DNA from: DSYU01 sp964437595 | GTDB taxonomy: Bacteria > Chloroflexota > Anaerolineae > Anaerolineales > Anaerolineaceae | DNA length: 64,000 nt | NCBI GenBank assembly: GCA_964437595.1 | Contig: CAYTHO010000013.1 | Location: 1 to 64,000 of the forward strand | Direction of reading: 5' to 3' | Shown: piece after piece, positions 1 through 8,797 of the stretch | Layout: every line of letters starts with the position of its first letter | Numbering within the stretch: position 1 is the stretch's first letter | Position numbers and translations under genes: made by a program | The notes under the pieces: generated by a model | Database searches by the model: none | What the model saw: the letters and a program-made list of their open reading frames with translations, nothing else | What the model was told of the DNA's origin: nothing

Positions 1-33
1 CGCGGTCCAAAGCCCTCTCTTGACTATTTCTAC

Positions 34-741
34 TTACACCCTGGCGTTGATATCATTCTGCCGGTCTGGGGCCTCGTCCTCAACACCGGCCTGGCGCTCG
101 CGTGAGGGGGGCACAACGGGGCGATCCATTTCATAGACACCGGTAACCGGAAGGGCCTCCGTTCTTATACCCTCCCGGGCGCGGAAAGTTTCTCCGGGCT
201 GCCATGGGGTGCCCAGCGCGCGCAGCAGCCAGCGATCCAGGCCAATCCAGCCAGCCGTCTTCCAGGCCAGGATCAGGAAAATGGTGACCAGGAACATGAG
301 AGGATTGGTACTGGCAGAGCCAGCCATCATAAAGTTCCAGTTCATGAAAGCGCCGAAAAATGCGGCAATCCCTACAAATGCGCCGAGGAAGAGAGCGATA
401 CCTACTAAAATCTCGCCAGCGACGATTACTTTCGAGAACCAGGTATACCACTGCTGATCCAGCATAAACTGGATGAAGTTACGGTACCAATCAAAAGCGA
501 TAGCGGGGCGAGCCGGCGCTTCGGGAATACGGGCGGCGTTTGACCAGTAACCGGCCAATGCCTGGCCGGTTTGCGTCCAGGCCGGGTTGCTAATTTTCCC
601 CAACCCTGACGAGAGCCAGGAATAGCCCAGATACAGCCGCATAATAAGCCACAACCACGACCAGCGCGTGTTATTGAATAAGTCGACGACGAAAGGCGGG
701 TCGTTAAGAACGGTTCCTTTGGTGTTCGTGTTTGCTGCCAT
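34..741 (-). CDS. DoxX-family membrane protein
   Basis: The protein is about 235 residues with four predicted membrane helices and the DoxX-like start of the first helix (LWLIMRLYLGYSWLSSGLGK). DoxX relatives include the small subunit of thiosulfate:quinone oxidoreductase and assorted redox-associated membrane proteins; the substrate here cannot be read from sequence. The longer frame opens at 792, but I chose the ATG at 739-741 (MAANTN) because a GGAGAGGGATC ribosome site lies just before it. The C-terminal 50 residues are hydrophilic and probably cytoplasmic. It is the last gene before the window edge on this strand and is separated from the gene behind it by a terminator hairpin. Confidence 0.8.
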   Translation of the reverse strand: MAANTNTKGTVLNDPPFVVDLFNNTRWSWLWLIMRLYLGYSWLSSGLGKISNPAWTQTGQALAGYWSNAARIPEAPARPAIAFDWYRNFIQFMLDQQWYTWFSKVIVAGEILVGIALFLGAFVGIAAFFGAFMNWNFMMAGSASTNPLMFLVTIFLILAWKTAGWIGLDRWLLRALGTPWQPGETFRAREGIRTEALPVTGVYEMDRPVVPPSRERQAGVEDEAPDRQNDINARV

Positions 742-836
742 AGATAAGATCCCTCTCCGGTTAAGTTTGATGATCCTGAAATACCCAGGCAAAGATTATC
801 TGCTATTTCGGCGGCGATGATCCGGCCAAAGCAGAA

Positions 837-868
837 AGTGCGGTGACCTCTCGATCTGTCACCGCACT
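837..868 (-). terminator. Intrinsic terminator after the SHOCT-like gene
   Basis: A perfect 11-bp stem (AGTGCGGTGAC / GTCACCGCACT) with a 10-nt loop is followed, reading the minus strand, by TTTCTGCTTT. It sits between two same-strand genes, so it should separate their transcripts. Confidence 0.7.
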
Positions 869-944
869 AAGAATATCTGGTTTTCTTGTAGCAAACAATG
901 GGGAAATCAGGCAAATCAGGTAGGAATTTCCCTAATAAAGCAAC

Positions 945-1595
945 TCAGACAATATACACGCGAACCTTGTCTCCATCATCCCCATCAACTTCTACCGTTG
1001 TGGGCCCTTTTTCTTTGGCCAGTGATTCGAGGATGCCTGGCAGTTCATCCAGCACTTTGGGATCCATGTTCGGAATGAAGCGGCCAAACACCCGAAAACC
1101 CAACCCGGCCAATCCCAGCGGAATGGGCATGCTGACCGCCACTTTCGTCCCGCCCTTTTCCTGCACCCGGACATGCACCCAGCGCGCCTGCTGGCTCCAC
1201 CAGCTCAGCAGCAGTACGAGGAGCCCCAGCAGCATGGGCAGCCAGGCGCAGTACACCCAAAAGAAATTTTGAGCAGAGTAAGCCCAGCCCATGAGCATGG
1301 CGCCCATGACCAGCACCCCGGTACCGATCCAGAAGGGGATCAACCAGCCTTTTTTCCACCAGCCCAAATCCGGCGCGGTATCTTCCTGGGGCGGCTCTTG
1401 CGAGGAAAACTCCCGCGGCGGAGTGATGAAATCCTGTGCGGTAGGGGCTGCATGGGAAGCATCCATGTGATCCATCACTGCCGCGGCATCCGCGCTGGCG
1501 TGGTTATCCAGGTCCTGCAGCCGCTGCGCGCCTTCTTCTACGCTCAACTCGCCGGATTTGACTTTTCTTAATATTTCCAGTTCATGCTCATTCAT
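945..1595 (-). CDS. SHOCT-like N-terminal domain membrane protein
   Basis: The 216-residue product begins with a short helical motif (MNEHELEILRKVKSGELS, VEEGAQRL) typical of SHOCT-like/YvlB-type proteins. A low-complexity linker follows, then two membrane helices around residues 90-135 and a soluble C-terminal part of about 75 residues. Proteins of this style are often linked to envelope-stress regulation, but nothing here proves that role. I start at 1595 because a GGAGG ribosome site precedes that ATG; the upstream in-frame ATG at 1625 has none. The gene is divergent from the LysM lipoprotein at 1849. Confidence 0.65.
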   Translation of the reverse strand: MNEHELEILRKVKSGELSVEEGAQRLQDLDNHASADAAAVMDHMDASHAAPTAQDFITPPREFSSQEPPQEDTAPDLGWWKKGWLIPFWIGTGVLVMGAMLMGWAYSAQNFFWVYCAWLPMLLGLLVLLLSWWSQQARWVHVRVQEKGGTKVAVSMPIPLGLAGLGFRVFGRFIPNMDPKVLDELPGILESLAKEKGPTTVEVDGDDGDKVRVYIV

Positions 1596-1708
1596 GCCGA
1601 AAACCTCCGACAAACAGAAGGTCAATGAAAAAGTTTACTGCCGTATTGTACTCTACTTTATTTTAACGAAAAATTTCGACATTTACGATTTTCGAGGATT
1701 CAACTTGC

Positions 1709-1737
1709 TTGACGCATGCAAATGGTTATGCTACTAT
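1709..1737 (+). promoter_or_regulatory. Sigma70-type promoter for the LysM lipoprotein
   Basis: TTGACG (1709-1714), a 17-nt spacer and TACTAT (1732-1737) form a near-consensus promoter. Transcription would start near 1744, giving an untranslated leader of about 105 nt before the ATG at 1849. The AT-rich stretch 1600-1745 also has to hold the divergent promoter for the SHOCT-like gene, which I could not place. Confidence 0.65.
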
Positions 1738-1848
1738 CATTAGAAAATTGTTAACCTATTTTTTAATACAAGTGATTTTTACGTTTTGAACAGGCCCGAC
1801 CCGTTTTACTGCCTCGGTTGGTCCGTCCACATTGAAGGAGACTCAGAG

Positions 1849-2523
1849 ATGAAAAAATATTCCCAAATCGCCTTGCTGGTAGTGTGCGTGCTGCTGCTCA
1901 CCCTGACCGCCTGCGTCAGGCCCCTTTCTACGGCCAAACCCACCGCAACCACCAGCGGTGAAGTGCCTTTCCCGTTTGCTACCGGTGATATTGCTGCCTT
2001 CGGTACGCAAACCGCTATTGCGCAGACGCCAGTAGTCAATACGCCCCAGGTGATCGTCGAGACGGAAAAACCGGCAGGCGAAGGCGGCGGACAAGAACAG
2101 CCGGCTGCTACCCAGGCACCCGCGGAAGCTCAGCCGACCACCGCACCTGCCGCCGCCGTGAATACCCCCGTGGTGACCCGTCCAACGACCTACGTGCTGC
2201 AGAAGGGTGAATGGCCCATTTGCATCGCGCGGCGCTATGACCTGGACCTCGGAACGTTCTTCTCCAACAACGGCCTGAACATGAACTCCATGCCGGCTGT
2301 CGGAACGAACCTGAAGATCCCGGCCAGCGGGAACTGGAGCACCGCGAACTACGGCGCCCGCTCGCTCAAGCAGCACCCGGCGGACTACACCGTTGTTGCG
2401 GGAGACACTGTTTACACGATTGCCTGCAAGTACGGTGATGTGGCGCCCGAATCCATTCTGGCCGTGAACAACCTGGCCAATGCCAGCGACATTAAAGCGG
2501 GAATGAAGCTAAAGATCCCGTAA
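1849..2523 (+). CDS. LysM-domain lipoprotein
   Basis: The product has a lipoprotein signal peptide with lipobox LTAC (Cys about residue 22), a Thr/Pro/Ala-rich linker, and two LysM modules in the C-terminal half (from TYVLQKGEWPICIARRY and from DYTVVAGDTVYTIACKYG). LysM modules bind N-acetylglucosamine-containing polymers such as peptidoglycan, so this is likely a surface-anchored cell-wall-binding protein. The start at 1849 has an AAGGAG site; the frame also runs upstream to 1786 without one. No catalytic domain is present. A second LysM lipoprotein of similar design lies at 44683. Confidence 0.85.
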   Translation: MKKYSQIALLVVCVLLLTLTACVRPLSTAKPTATTSGEVPFPFATGDIAAFGTQTAIAQTPVVNTPQVIVETEKPAGEGGGQEQPAATQAPAEAQPTTAPAAAVNTPVVTRPTTYVLQKGEWPICIARRYDLDLGTFFSNNGLNMNSMPAVGTNLKIPASGNWSTANYGARSLKQHPADYTVVAGDTVYTIACKYGDVAPESILAVNNLANASDIKAGMKLKIP

Positions 2524-2552
2524 ACCGCTATCCGGAATCCACCAACCAATCT

Positions 2553-2577
2553 GGCGGGGAGCATCTCCTTCCCCGCC
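2553..2577 (+). terminator. Probable terminator after the LysM lipoprotein
   Basis: An 8-bp GC stem (GGCGGGGA / TCCCCGCC) with a 9-nt loop lies 30 nt past the stop and is followed by TTCATTGGTT. The T tract is weak, so termination may be partial before the Nudix gene. Confidence 0.5.
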
Positions 2578-2604
2578 TTCATTGGTTAAAGAGGTTGAAA
2601 TAAA

Positions 2605-3147
2605 ATGCGTTTTCGTATGTTGAACGAAGAAATCGTCTATCGCGGGCGGGTCTTTGACCTGGTCCGCGCGCACTTCCAGATGCCAAACGGGAAGGAACCC
2701 ACCTTTGACCTGGTCAAACACCACGGCGCCGTGGTTATTGTGCCGGTCGATACGGAGGGCAATATCTGGTTTGTCAAGCAGTTCCGCATTGGCGCCGGGA
2801 AGGAACTGTTGGAGCTGCCAGCCGGGGTTCTGGAAGAGGGTGAGGCGCCAGAAATTTCAGCAGTGCGTGAGATTCGGGAAGAGATTGGCATGGCTGCCAA
2901 CCGGCTGGAAAAACTAGGGGAATTCTACATGGTGCCGGGGTATTCGACCGAGAAGCTGCACGCCTACCTGGCAACCGATCTTTACCCTTCCGCGCTGCCC
3001 GCTGACGATGATGAACTGCTAGAGCGCGCGGCGATCCCCATCCGGCAGGTGTATGAAATGGCGGAAGCGGGACAGATCGAAGATGGGAAAACGATCGCCA
3101 GCCTGCTGCTGGCGCGCCAGGCGCTTGCCCGGTTGGGGAGCGATTAA
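2605..3147 (+). CDS. Nudix hydrolase, ADP-ribose pyrophosphatase-like
   Basis: The 180-residue protein carries a perfect Nudix box (GVLEEGEAPEISAV then REIREEIG, matching GX5EX7REUXEEXGU) at about residues 77-99. Length and the sequence around the box fit the ADP-ribose/NDP-sugar pyrophosphatase branch (NudF-like), enzymes that hydrolyse ADP-ribose to AMP and ribose 5-phosphate. Substrate choice within the family cannot be fixed from sequence. A GAGG site precedes the ATG. The gene lies alone between two weakly separated plus-strand genes. Confidence 0.85.
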   Translation: MRFRMLNEEIVYRGRVFDLVRAHFQMPNGKEPTFDLVKHHGAVVIVPVDTEGNIWFVKQFRIGAGKELLELPAGVLEEGEAPEISAVREIREEIGMAANRLEKLGEFYMVPGYSTEKLHAYLATDLYPSALPADDDELLERAAIPIRQVYEMAEAGQIEDGKTIASLLLARQALARLGSD

Positions 3148-3162
3148 CCTTATATGTGATTC

Positions 3163-3192
3163 TGGACACAAGACGCGGTAGAGCCTTAAAAT
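3163..3192 (+). promoter_or_regulatory. Candidate promoter for the small membrane protein
   Basis: TGGACA (3163-3168) and TAAAAT (3187-3192) are 18 nt apart, upstream of the ATG at 3228. Confidence 0.45.
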
Positions 3193-3227
3193 AAAGGCGC
3201 GTTGATATCCTATCAGGGAGGTCTTTT

Positions 3228-3689
3228 ATGGACATCTATGGAGTTTTCAATACCCTGCACTCGATCCTGCGCTGGCTGATTGTGCTGGCGGCATTATTCG
3301 TCTTGATCCGCGCGATAACGGGCATCTCCTTCAAGCGCGGTTGGATGAAAATGGATGATCGCGCGGGGATGTGGTATACCATTATCCTGGATGTGCAGGT
3401 GCTCATCGGGATTATCCTGTACTTCTTCTTAAGCCCGACCACCAAGATCGCGCTGCAGAATTTTGGCGCGGCCATGGGAAATCCCGTGATGCGCTTCTTC
3501 GCCGTGGAGCATGTGGCTGGCATGCTGATTGGGGTGGTTGTGGCGCACGTGGGGCGGTCGCTGGCGCGTAAAGCGCCTTCAAACATTCAAAAACACCGGC
3601 GCTCTGCAATATGGACGGTGGTCTCGTTGTTAATCGTGCTGGCTTCGATCCCCTGGCCATTCTTGAGCTACGGGCGACCACTCTTTTAA
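3228..3689 (+). CDS. Four-helix integral membrane protein
   Basis: The 153-residue protein has four strongly hydrophobic segments (about 12-30, 48-66, 85-110 and 125-145) with conserved-looking histidines (H11, and H in AVEHVAG and VAHVG) placed near or inside helices. This resembles CopD/cytochrome-b-like four-helix proteins of unknown function, but a haem or metal role is only a suggestion. A strong GGGAGG ribosome site precedes the ATG. Transcription ends at the hairpin at 3709. Confidence 0.65.
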   Translation: MDIYGVFNTLHSILRWLIVLAALFVLIRAITGISFKRGWMKMDDRAGMWYTIILDVQVLIGIILYFFLSPTTKIALQNFGAAMGNPVMRFFAVEHVAGMLIGVVVAHVGRSLARKAPSNIQKHRRSAIWTVVSLLIVLASIPWPFLSYGRPLF

Positions 3690-3708
3690 TCCGCGTAACC
3701 AAAAAAAT

Positions 3709-3746
3709 AGCCCCCAGAGGTATTTGAAACCTTGGGGGCTTTTCTT
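3709..3746. terminator. Bidirectional terminator between convergent genes
   Basis: The hairpin AGCCCCCAGAGG / CCTTGGGGGCT is flanked by an A tract on the left (3701-3707) and TTTTCTTATTTCTTT on the right, so it can serve the plus-strand membrane gene and the minus-strand signalling operon. Confidence 0.8.
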
Positions 3747-3753
3747 ATTTCTT

Positions 3754-4143
3754 TCATGATTTTGGCTTGGTAGCCTCGAGCAGCCCTTCCACCCGCGACC
3801 ACAGTTCGCGGATATTGATAGGCTTAGACATATACACATCGCAGCCGGCCTCAAGCGCCTTTTCCGCATCGCCTTTCAGCGCGTTGGCTGTAATGGCGAT
3901 GATGGGCACGTAAAGCAGGTGCTCATTCGAGCTGGAACGCAGCCGGCGGGCAATTTCATATCCATCGATATCAGGGAGGTTGATATCCAGGAGGATCAGG
4001 TCGGGGTTAATTTCATCCGCTTTCTTCAAGCCATCCATACCATTGGGCATTCCCACAAAGGAGTGCCCAATCGCTTCGATAGCGCGCTTCACCAGCGTCA
4101 TATTGTCAGGGTTGTCTTCTATATAAAGGATGACGGAGCTCAT
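3754..4143 (-). CDS. Stand-alone response-regulator receiver (CheY-like)
   Basis: The 129-residue protein is one receiver domain with nothing attached. Acidic pocket E9/D10, phospho-acceptor D53 (LILLDINLP), switch T85 and K107 (SKP) are all present, so phosphorylation should work. It is the last gene of the signalling operon, and its ATG overlaps the stop of the PLP-receiver gene by 4 bp, which implies translational coupling. Single-domain receivers of this type usually act as phosphate shuttles or by protein contact. The obvious donor is the histidine kinase two genes upstream. Confidence 0.93.
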   Translation of the reverse strand: MSSVILYIEDNPDNMTLVKRAIEAIGHSFVGMPNGMDGLKKADEINPDLILLDINLPDIDGYEIARRLRSSSNEHLLYVPIIAITANALKGDAEKALEAGCDVYMSKPINIRELWSRVEGLLEATKPKS

Positions 4144-5798
4144 TTTTCTTTGTCCTCTGACTTCCCCTTCTGCTCAACCACTTCAACCACCTGGTTGACA
4201 AATGCGCGGACGGGGATAGATCCTTTCTGATAGAGTCCCTCAATGTTCCCATTGAGACGCTGTAATTCTTCGGAAGTAATATCTTTGGCGCTTACTACAA
4301 TCACCGGAATTTTCTTTGTGCGCGCGTCGAACCGCAATTCTTCCAGCACGCTGAAGCCATCCATTTCAGGCATGGTCAGGTCCAGGATAATCAGATCGGG
4401 CAAACGCTGGCGAGCCTGTGTCAGACCTTCCCAGCCGTCTTTGGCGTGGAAAACCCGGTAGGATTTTCTTGCTTCGAGGAAGCGTCGGATGAGCAGCGCA
4501 TCATCCGAGTTATCATCCACCAGCAGGATGGTCTTTGTTTTCTCGTCCAGGTTCTCAAGCGCTGAGATCAGGCCATCGCGTGGTACCGGCAGCTGCTCCT
4601 CACTGAGGGTAACGTCCACCCGCCATTGATCACCCAGGACATGCTTCTCCACTGGGAAGGTGTGCCCGGTGCAGTTCACAATCACCAGTTCATCTTTCCC
4701 AATGGCGCCCTGCCTGACCAGTTTTTCCGTACCCGCAAAAGCTACAGCCGCCGCCGGCTCAGCCGCCGTCCCCTCTGACTTCGCAAGCTGCACCATCGAT
4801 TGAAAGGCCTCAGCATCAGAGACCATTTCCATTGTACCACCAGTCTTTTGGAGCAATGAATACAGATACGTGTAGATTTTGCCCGGGTCACCCGTGGAGA
4901 GAATAGCGATCCGCGTCTCGGGAATGACCGGATCGGCCTTTTCTTTGCCAGCTTTGAAGGCGCGCACCATTGGCGCGCAGCCCTCCGCCTGAATGATGCC
5001 AATCTTCGGGATACGATCAATAATCCCCATTCGCAGTAGTTCGCGAAAACCCTGGTACACGCCTAAGGGGCCAAGGCCCCCGCTGACAGATTGAATATAC
5101 CAGTCGGGCGCCTGCCAGCCGAGCTGTTCTACAATTTCGTAGGCAATGGTCTTCATTGCCTCACGGGCGGGGATGCTGTTTGCCCCACGGTCATACAGCA
5201 ATCCGCGGCGCGTGGCAAATTCCAGGGCTATTTCTTTGGTCTGGTCATAGGTGCCGCTGACTTTGACCACTTCGGCGCCATACAAGGCCGCCTCGCGCAG
5301 CTTCTCCTGGGGGACCAGGCTGGTCATAAAAACCCACAGCTTAATCCCAACCCGGGCGCATGCCGCCGCATAGGCGACTGCCGCGTTGCCGGTTGAGGCG
5401 ATGACGCATTCACGCACCCCCGACTGGTACATGGCTGCCACCGACATTACCGCCTGCCGGTCCTTAAACGAGCTGGTTGGCCCATAGCGCTCGTCTTTTA
5501 CATAGATGTTGGGGTGGTCAAACAATGCGCCAAAGCGGCGGGCCTGCTGGAGCGGCGTCCAACCAACATTCTTAAAGTCAAGAGAAGATGGCTCATTTAC
5601 CGGGAGCACCTGGTGATAGCGCCAGATATCATACGAATGACCGCGCAAACCACTTAACGCATCTCGCTTGAAAGAGGAAAAATCATACAGTGGTTCCAAC
5701 CAGGTTGCACCGCATGCCTGGCAGGAAAGCGGGTTCAGCAGCTGAAAGGGCTGCTGCTGACCACACTGCGCGCATTGAACCAATTCTGGTATCGCCAT
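4140..5798 (-). CDS. Threonine-synthase-like PLP enzyme fused to a receiver domain
   Basis: Residues 1-30 form a zinc-ribbon-like segment (C9, C12, C26, C29). Residues about 75-395 are a fold-type II PLP enzyme of the threonine synthase/TrpB-like group, with Schiff-base lysine K112 in SSFKDRQ and phosphate-binding loop S135-T-G-N. Residues about 420-545 form a receiver domain with D428/D429, phospho-acceptor D473 (LIILDLTMPEMDG), S503 and K525. All key residues of both halves appear intact. A metabolic enzyme as the output partner of a receiver is unusual. The gene lies 9 nt behind a histidine kinase and overlaps a second receiver. A canonical thrC exists at 50484, so this copy is probably not the housekeeping enzyme. 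Its substrate is unknown. Confidence 0.9.
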   Translation of the reverse strand: MAIPELVQCAQCGQQQPFQLLNPLSCQACGATWLEPLYDFSSFKRDALSGLRGHSYDIWRYHQVLPVNEPSSLDFKNVGWTPLQQARRFGALFDHPNIYVKDERYGPTSSFKDRQAVMSVAAMYQSGVRECVIASTGNAAVAYAAACARVGIKLWVFMTSLVPQEKLREAALYGAEVVKVSGTYDQTKEIALEFATRRGLLYDRGANSIPAREAMKTIAYEIVEQLGWQAPDWYIQSVSGGLGPLGVYQGFRELLRMGIIDRIPKIGIIQAEGCAPMVRAFKAGKEKADPVIPETRIAILSTGDPGKIYTYLYSLLQKTGGTMEMVSDAEAFQSMVQLAKSEGTAAEPAAAVAFAGTEKLVRQGAIGKDELVIVNCTGHTFPVEKHVLGDQWRVDVTLSEEQLPVPRDGLISALENLDEKTKTILLVDDNSDDALLIRRFLEARKSYRVFHAKDGWEGLTQARQRLPDLIILDLTMPEMDGFSVLEELRFDARTKKIPVIVVSAKDITSEELQRLNGNIEGLYQKGSIPVRAFVNQVVEVVEQKGKSEDKEK

Positions 5799-5807
5799 GC
5801 AAAATCC

Positions 5808-8795
5808 TTACGCCACCGGATGCTTGGATGCATCAAACGGTAGCTCAACATAGAAAGTGGAGCCCTGACCAACCGCGCCAGCGCTTTCAGCCCACAAACG
5901 ACCGCCGTGCATCTCAACCAATTTCCGGCTGATCGGCAGGCCAAGGCCTGTTCCGCCCGCTTTGCGGGTGGTCGATGTATCCACCTGGCTGAATGATTCG
6001 AAGATTGTTTCCAATTTTTCCTTAGGAATGCCCATGCCCGTATCCCGGATTTCCAGGAGCAACCGCTGCTCTTCTGGGAACTGGGTTGCGCAAAGGGTGA
6101 TCCCGCCTTTTTCGGTAAATTTCACAGCATTGGCCACAACGTTAATCAACACCTGGCGAATGCGCACCCGGTCAGCAACCAGGTTCGTCTGGTCCTGCGA
6201 ATCGGGGTCGATTACCAGGTAGAGCATTTTCTCGCGGGCCAGCGAGCTGGTGATATCCATGGTTTCTTCCAGCAGCTCGCGGAGTATGAACTTTTCATAG
6301 GCCAGGTTCATCCTACCCGCTTCTATTTTAGCCATATCGAGCACATCATTGATCAGGCTGAGCAGGTGCTTGCCATTTTTCTCAATCAGGCGGATGTCGT
6401 TGTTCATAATTTCGTTCAACGGGCCATCCAGTTCCAGCAGCAGCACTTCGGCAAACCCCAGGATAGAATTGAGCGGGGTGCGCAGCTCGTGGCTCATGTT
6501 TGCCAGGAAGGCGGATTTCAGGTGGTCGAGCTCGCGCAGGCGTTCAACCGTGGCAGTCTGTTCGGCATACAGTTCGGCATTTTGCAGCGCCACAGCCACC
6601 TGAGAGGCCAGGGTTGCGTAGATGCGCGCATCCTCGCGGGTAAAGCGGTTGGGGGTATCTGCCTGCACATTAAAGATTCCCAACAACCGGTCACCCACCA
6701 CCATGGGAATCGCCATTTCGGAGCGAACATCGGGCAGCAGCGGGTTGGCACGGTAGTCGGGCTCGGTCAGGGTATCGTTAATAAAGGTAGCGCTTCGTTC
6801 ACGGGCCGCTTTTGCAGCGGGGATGGGCGCGTTCATTGGGACCAGGATCTTCGACTCTACAATCTCCCGGCCAATTTCCCCGGAGCCTGCCACGATCTCC
6901 AGGAAATCGTCCCGTTCATGGCAGAGCAGCACCTGAACATGGTACAGGCTGAAACTGGATTTGGTCAGGTCTACCACAGAACGGAGCAGATCCATTGGGT
7001 CGAGCACCGTGGATGCCGCAGTAGAAACCTGGGCCACGGTTTGCAGTTCCTGCGCGCGCTTGCGCGTCTGTTCGAGCAGCAGCCGGTTATTGACCACCAC
7101 CGCCGCCTGGCGGGCCAGCGAAGCGTACAGGCGGCTTTCTTGCTCGGTAAACGTGTGGGGGGCTTCCCAGTTGATGAAGATGATACCCACCCAGCGCCCG
7201 CTGATTGCCAGCGGTAAAACCGCCGCTGCCTGGGCGCTGGTTTGAAAAAAGAGCTCGCGGGTGGCGGGTTCCAGGGTTGTGTCCGTATTGACATCGCTGA
7301 TCAACATGGGGCGATTCGGGTCGCTGAGAATCTGCCGGTATGATGGATAATCGCTCAACAGGAAATGCGCGCTGACCGGCACAATTTGCGGTCCGTCTTC
7401 AGGGTACCAGATGGCTGCCAGGGTAAGGCCTTCTGGCTGCCCGCGCTCATCCAGCGTGATGAAAAACAAGCGGCTGTCCCGCGCATCGGTATCTCGCGCA
7501 GGTTCGGAAACGGAGGAGAGCGCATCTTCCAGGGATTGGGCTGTGCTCAACCGGGCGCTGACGCCGTACATCATCTCCGTCTCAGCCAATGCTTGCTCGC
7601 GCTGTTCGGCCAGGCGCAGGTTATCGAGGTGCGCCCCCAACCGCTCACCGATCACGTTGATCAGGGAGACGGTATCTTCATGCTGAATGACCGGCGAGTC
7701 GACGGCCAACCGTCCAATCACCTCATCGCGTACTTTCAACGGAAAGGTTTTGTCTTGCGGGTCGCCTTGATCTGCTAGAGGCGCAGACAGAGGTTGAACC
7801 CGGTTGCGATTGTATTCAAACCCAAGGTTGGTTTTACCGGCAGTGGACAGGTAGGCCTGCCAGGATTGGTACGTCAGGCGCTGAATGGAATCTTCCGTTT
7901 CGCTGCGGAAATGACGCGATTCTTCCAGCAGGCGCAGGTTCTCCATCTGCTGTGAGAGGCGCTGGGCAACCGTCTCAATCAGGTTGGCATCCTCCGAGGA
8001 TATTGGCTGTTCATCTGAAACCTTTAACTCTCCCATTAATTCCTCACCTACGCGGAACTGCGCGCTCACTTCCTCCGGGTTATGCCCAGCAGACTCTGGC
8101 GATTCTGGCTGTATTGGCTCAATCCGATCCTCGGGCGCAGAGTAGGAAAGGCCTAATGAGGTGCCATTCTCCGCCCAGCCGCGCAGGATTGGCAGTTTTG
8201 AACCGGCTGGCGATTCTGCCTCCTGGCGGCGCCCCCCCTGCCTGGAAAGGCGCACGAGCGCGTGTTCTGCTTCACTCCGAGAACGCTGCGCTTCATCCAG
8301 CAAGCGGAGGGTTTCGACCTGTTGGGACAGCTGCTGGGCCACTGCGTTGACGAGTTCGATATCTTCCTCGGTCCATTCCCGGCCCGGGTCTGCTTCCAGC
8401 AAGAGCTTTCCAATCTGCTCTCCAGAAACCTCGATGGGCGCCTGGAGCGTGGTGGACGATCCTTCTTCCGAAGATAGCTGATTGATCTTCTCCGGATCGA
8501 TGATCTCTTTCAGCCCTGTGCGCTCATAGATATAGGCAAGCAGCTCGCGCCTGCGGATACCATCCAGGAATTCACCCCAACTGGCCATTTCGGGGTTGTA
8601 CGAAAAAGTCGGCGCATCGGCATCTTCCGCGCCGCTTTCAGGAGCACCCTCCAGGCGACTGCCTTCAGCCGGCGCCAGCGGACCCTCGGGCTGCTCGCCC
8701 GATCCTGGCGGAGGCGCGGAGGTTGGTTTCGGTTCAATCGCGTTGATCTCCGAGAACAGCTTCTCCAGCCGGCGCGTGTACTTAGGTTTCGCCAT
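5808..8795 (-). CDS. Multi-GAF sensor histidine kinase
   Basis: The 995-residue soluble protein has three tandem short GAF-like modules (about 65-395), two full GAF domains (about 400-575 and 585-745), a HisKA dimerisation domain with H769 in MSHELRTPLN, and a HATPase_c domain (about 875-990) with the N, G1 and G2 boxes (NAVKFTEKGG, DTGMGIP, GGTGLGLPIS). No membrane helix is seen. It is the only member of this operon with a kinase core, so it is likely the hub that reads the upstream sensors and phosphorylates the two receivers downstream. It starts 2 nt after the preceding stop. Confidence 0.93.
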   Translation of the reverse strand: MAKPKYTRRLEKLFSEINAIEPKPTSAPPPGSGEQPEGPLAPAEGSRLEGAPESGAEDADAPTFSYNPEMASWGEFLDGIRRRELLAYIYERTGLKEIIDPEKINQLSSEEGSSTTLQAPIEVSGEQIGKLLLEADPGREWTEEDIELVNAVAQQLSQQVETLRLLDEAQRSRSEAEHALVRLSRQGGRRQEAESPAGSKLPILRGWAENGTSLGLSYSAPEDRIEPIQPESPESAGHNPEEVSAQFRVGEELMGELKVSDEQPISSEDANLIETVAQRLSQQMENLRLLEESRHFRSETEDSIQRLTYQSWQAYLSTAGKTNLGFEYNRNRVQPLSAPLADQGDPQDKTFPLKVRDEVIGRLAVDSPVIQHEDTVSLINVIGERLGAHLDNLRLAEQREQALAETEMMYGVSARLSTAQSLEDALSSVSEPARDTDARDSRLFFITLDERGQPEGLTLAAIWYPEDGPQIVPVSAHFLLSDYPSYRQILSDPNRPMLISDVNTDTTLEPATRELFFQTSAQAAAVLPLAISGRWVGIIFINWEAPHTFTEQESRLYASLARQAAVVVNNRLLLEQTRKRAQELQTVAQVSTAASTVLDPMDLLRSVVDLTKSSFSLYHVQVLLCHERDDFLEIVAGSGEIGREIVESKILVPMNAPIPAAKAARERSATFINDTLTEPDYRANPLLPDVRSEMAIPMVVGDRLLGIFNVQADTPNRFTREDARIYATLASQVAVALQNAELYAEQTATVERLRELDHLKSAFLANMSHELRTPLNSILGFAEVLLLELDGPLNEIMNNDIRLIEKNGKHLLSLINDVLDMAKIEAGRMNLAYEKFILRELLEETMDITSSLAREKMLYLVIDPDSQDQTNLVADRVRIRQVLINVVANAVKFTEKGGITLCATQFPEEQRLLLEIRDTGMGIPKEKLETIFESFSQVDTSTTRKAGGTGLGLPISRKLVEMHGGRLWAESAGAVGQGSTFYVELPFDASKHPVA

Positions 8796-8797
8796 AC

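Noticed and set aside
6366..7217. 283-codon plus-strand frame opposite the multi-GAF kinase
   Set aside because: It lies entirely antisense to a well-supported kinase, has no ribosome site, and its composition is that of a reverse-strand shadow.
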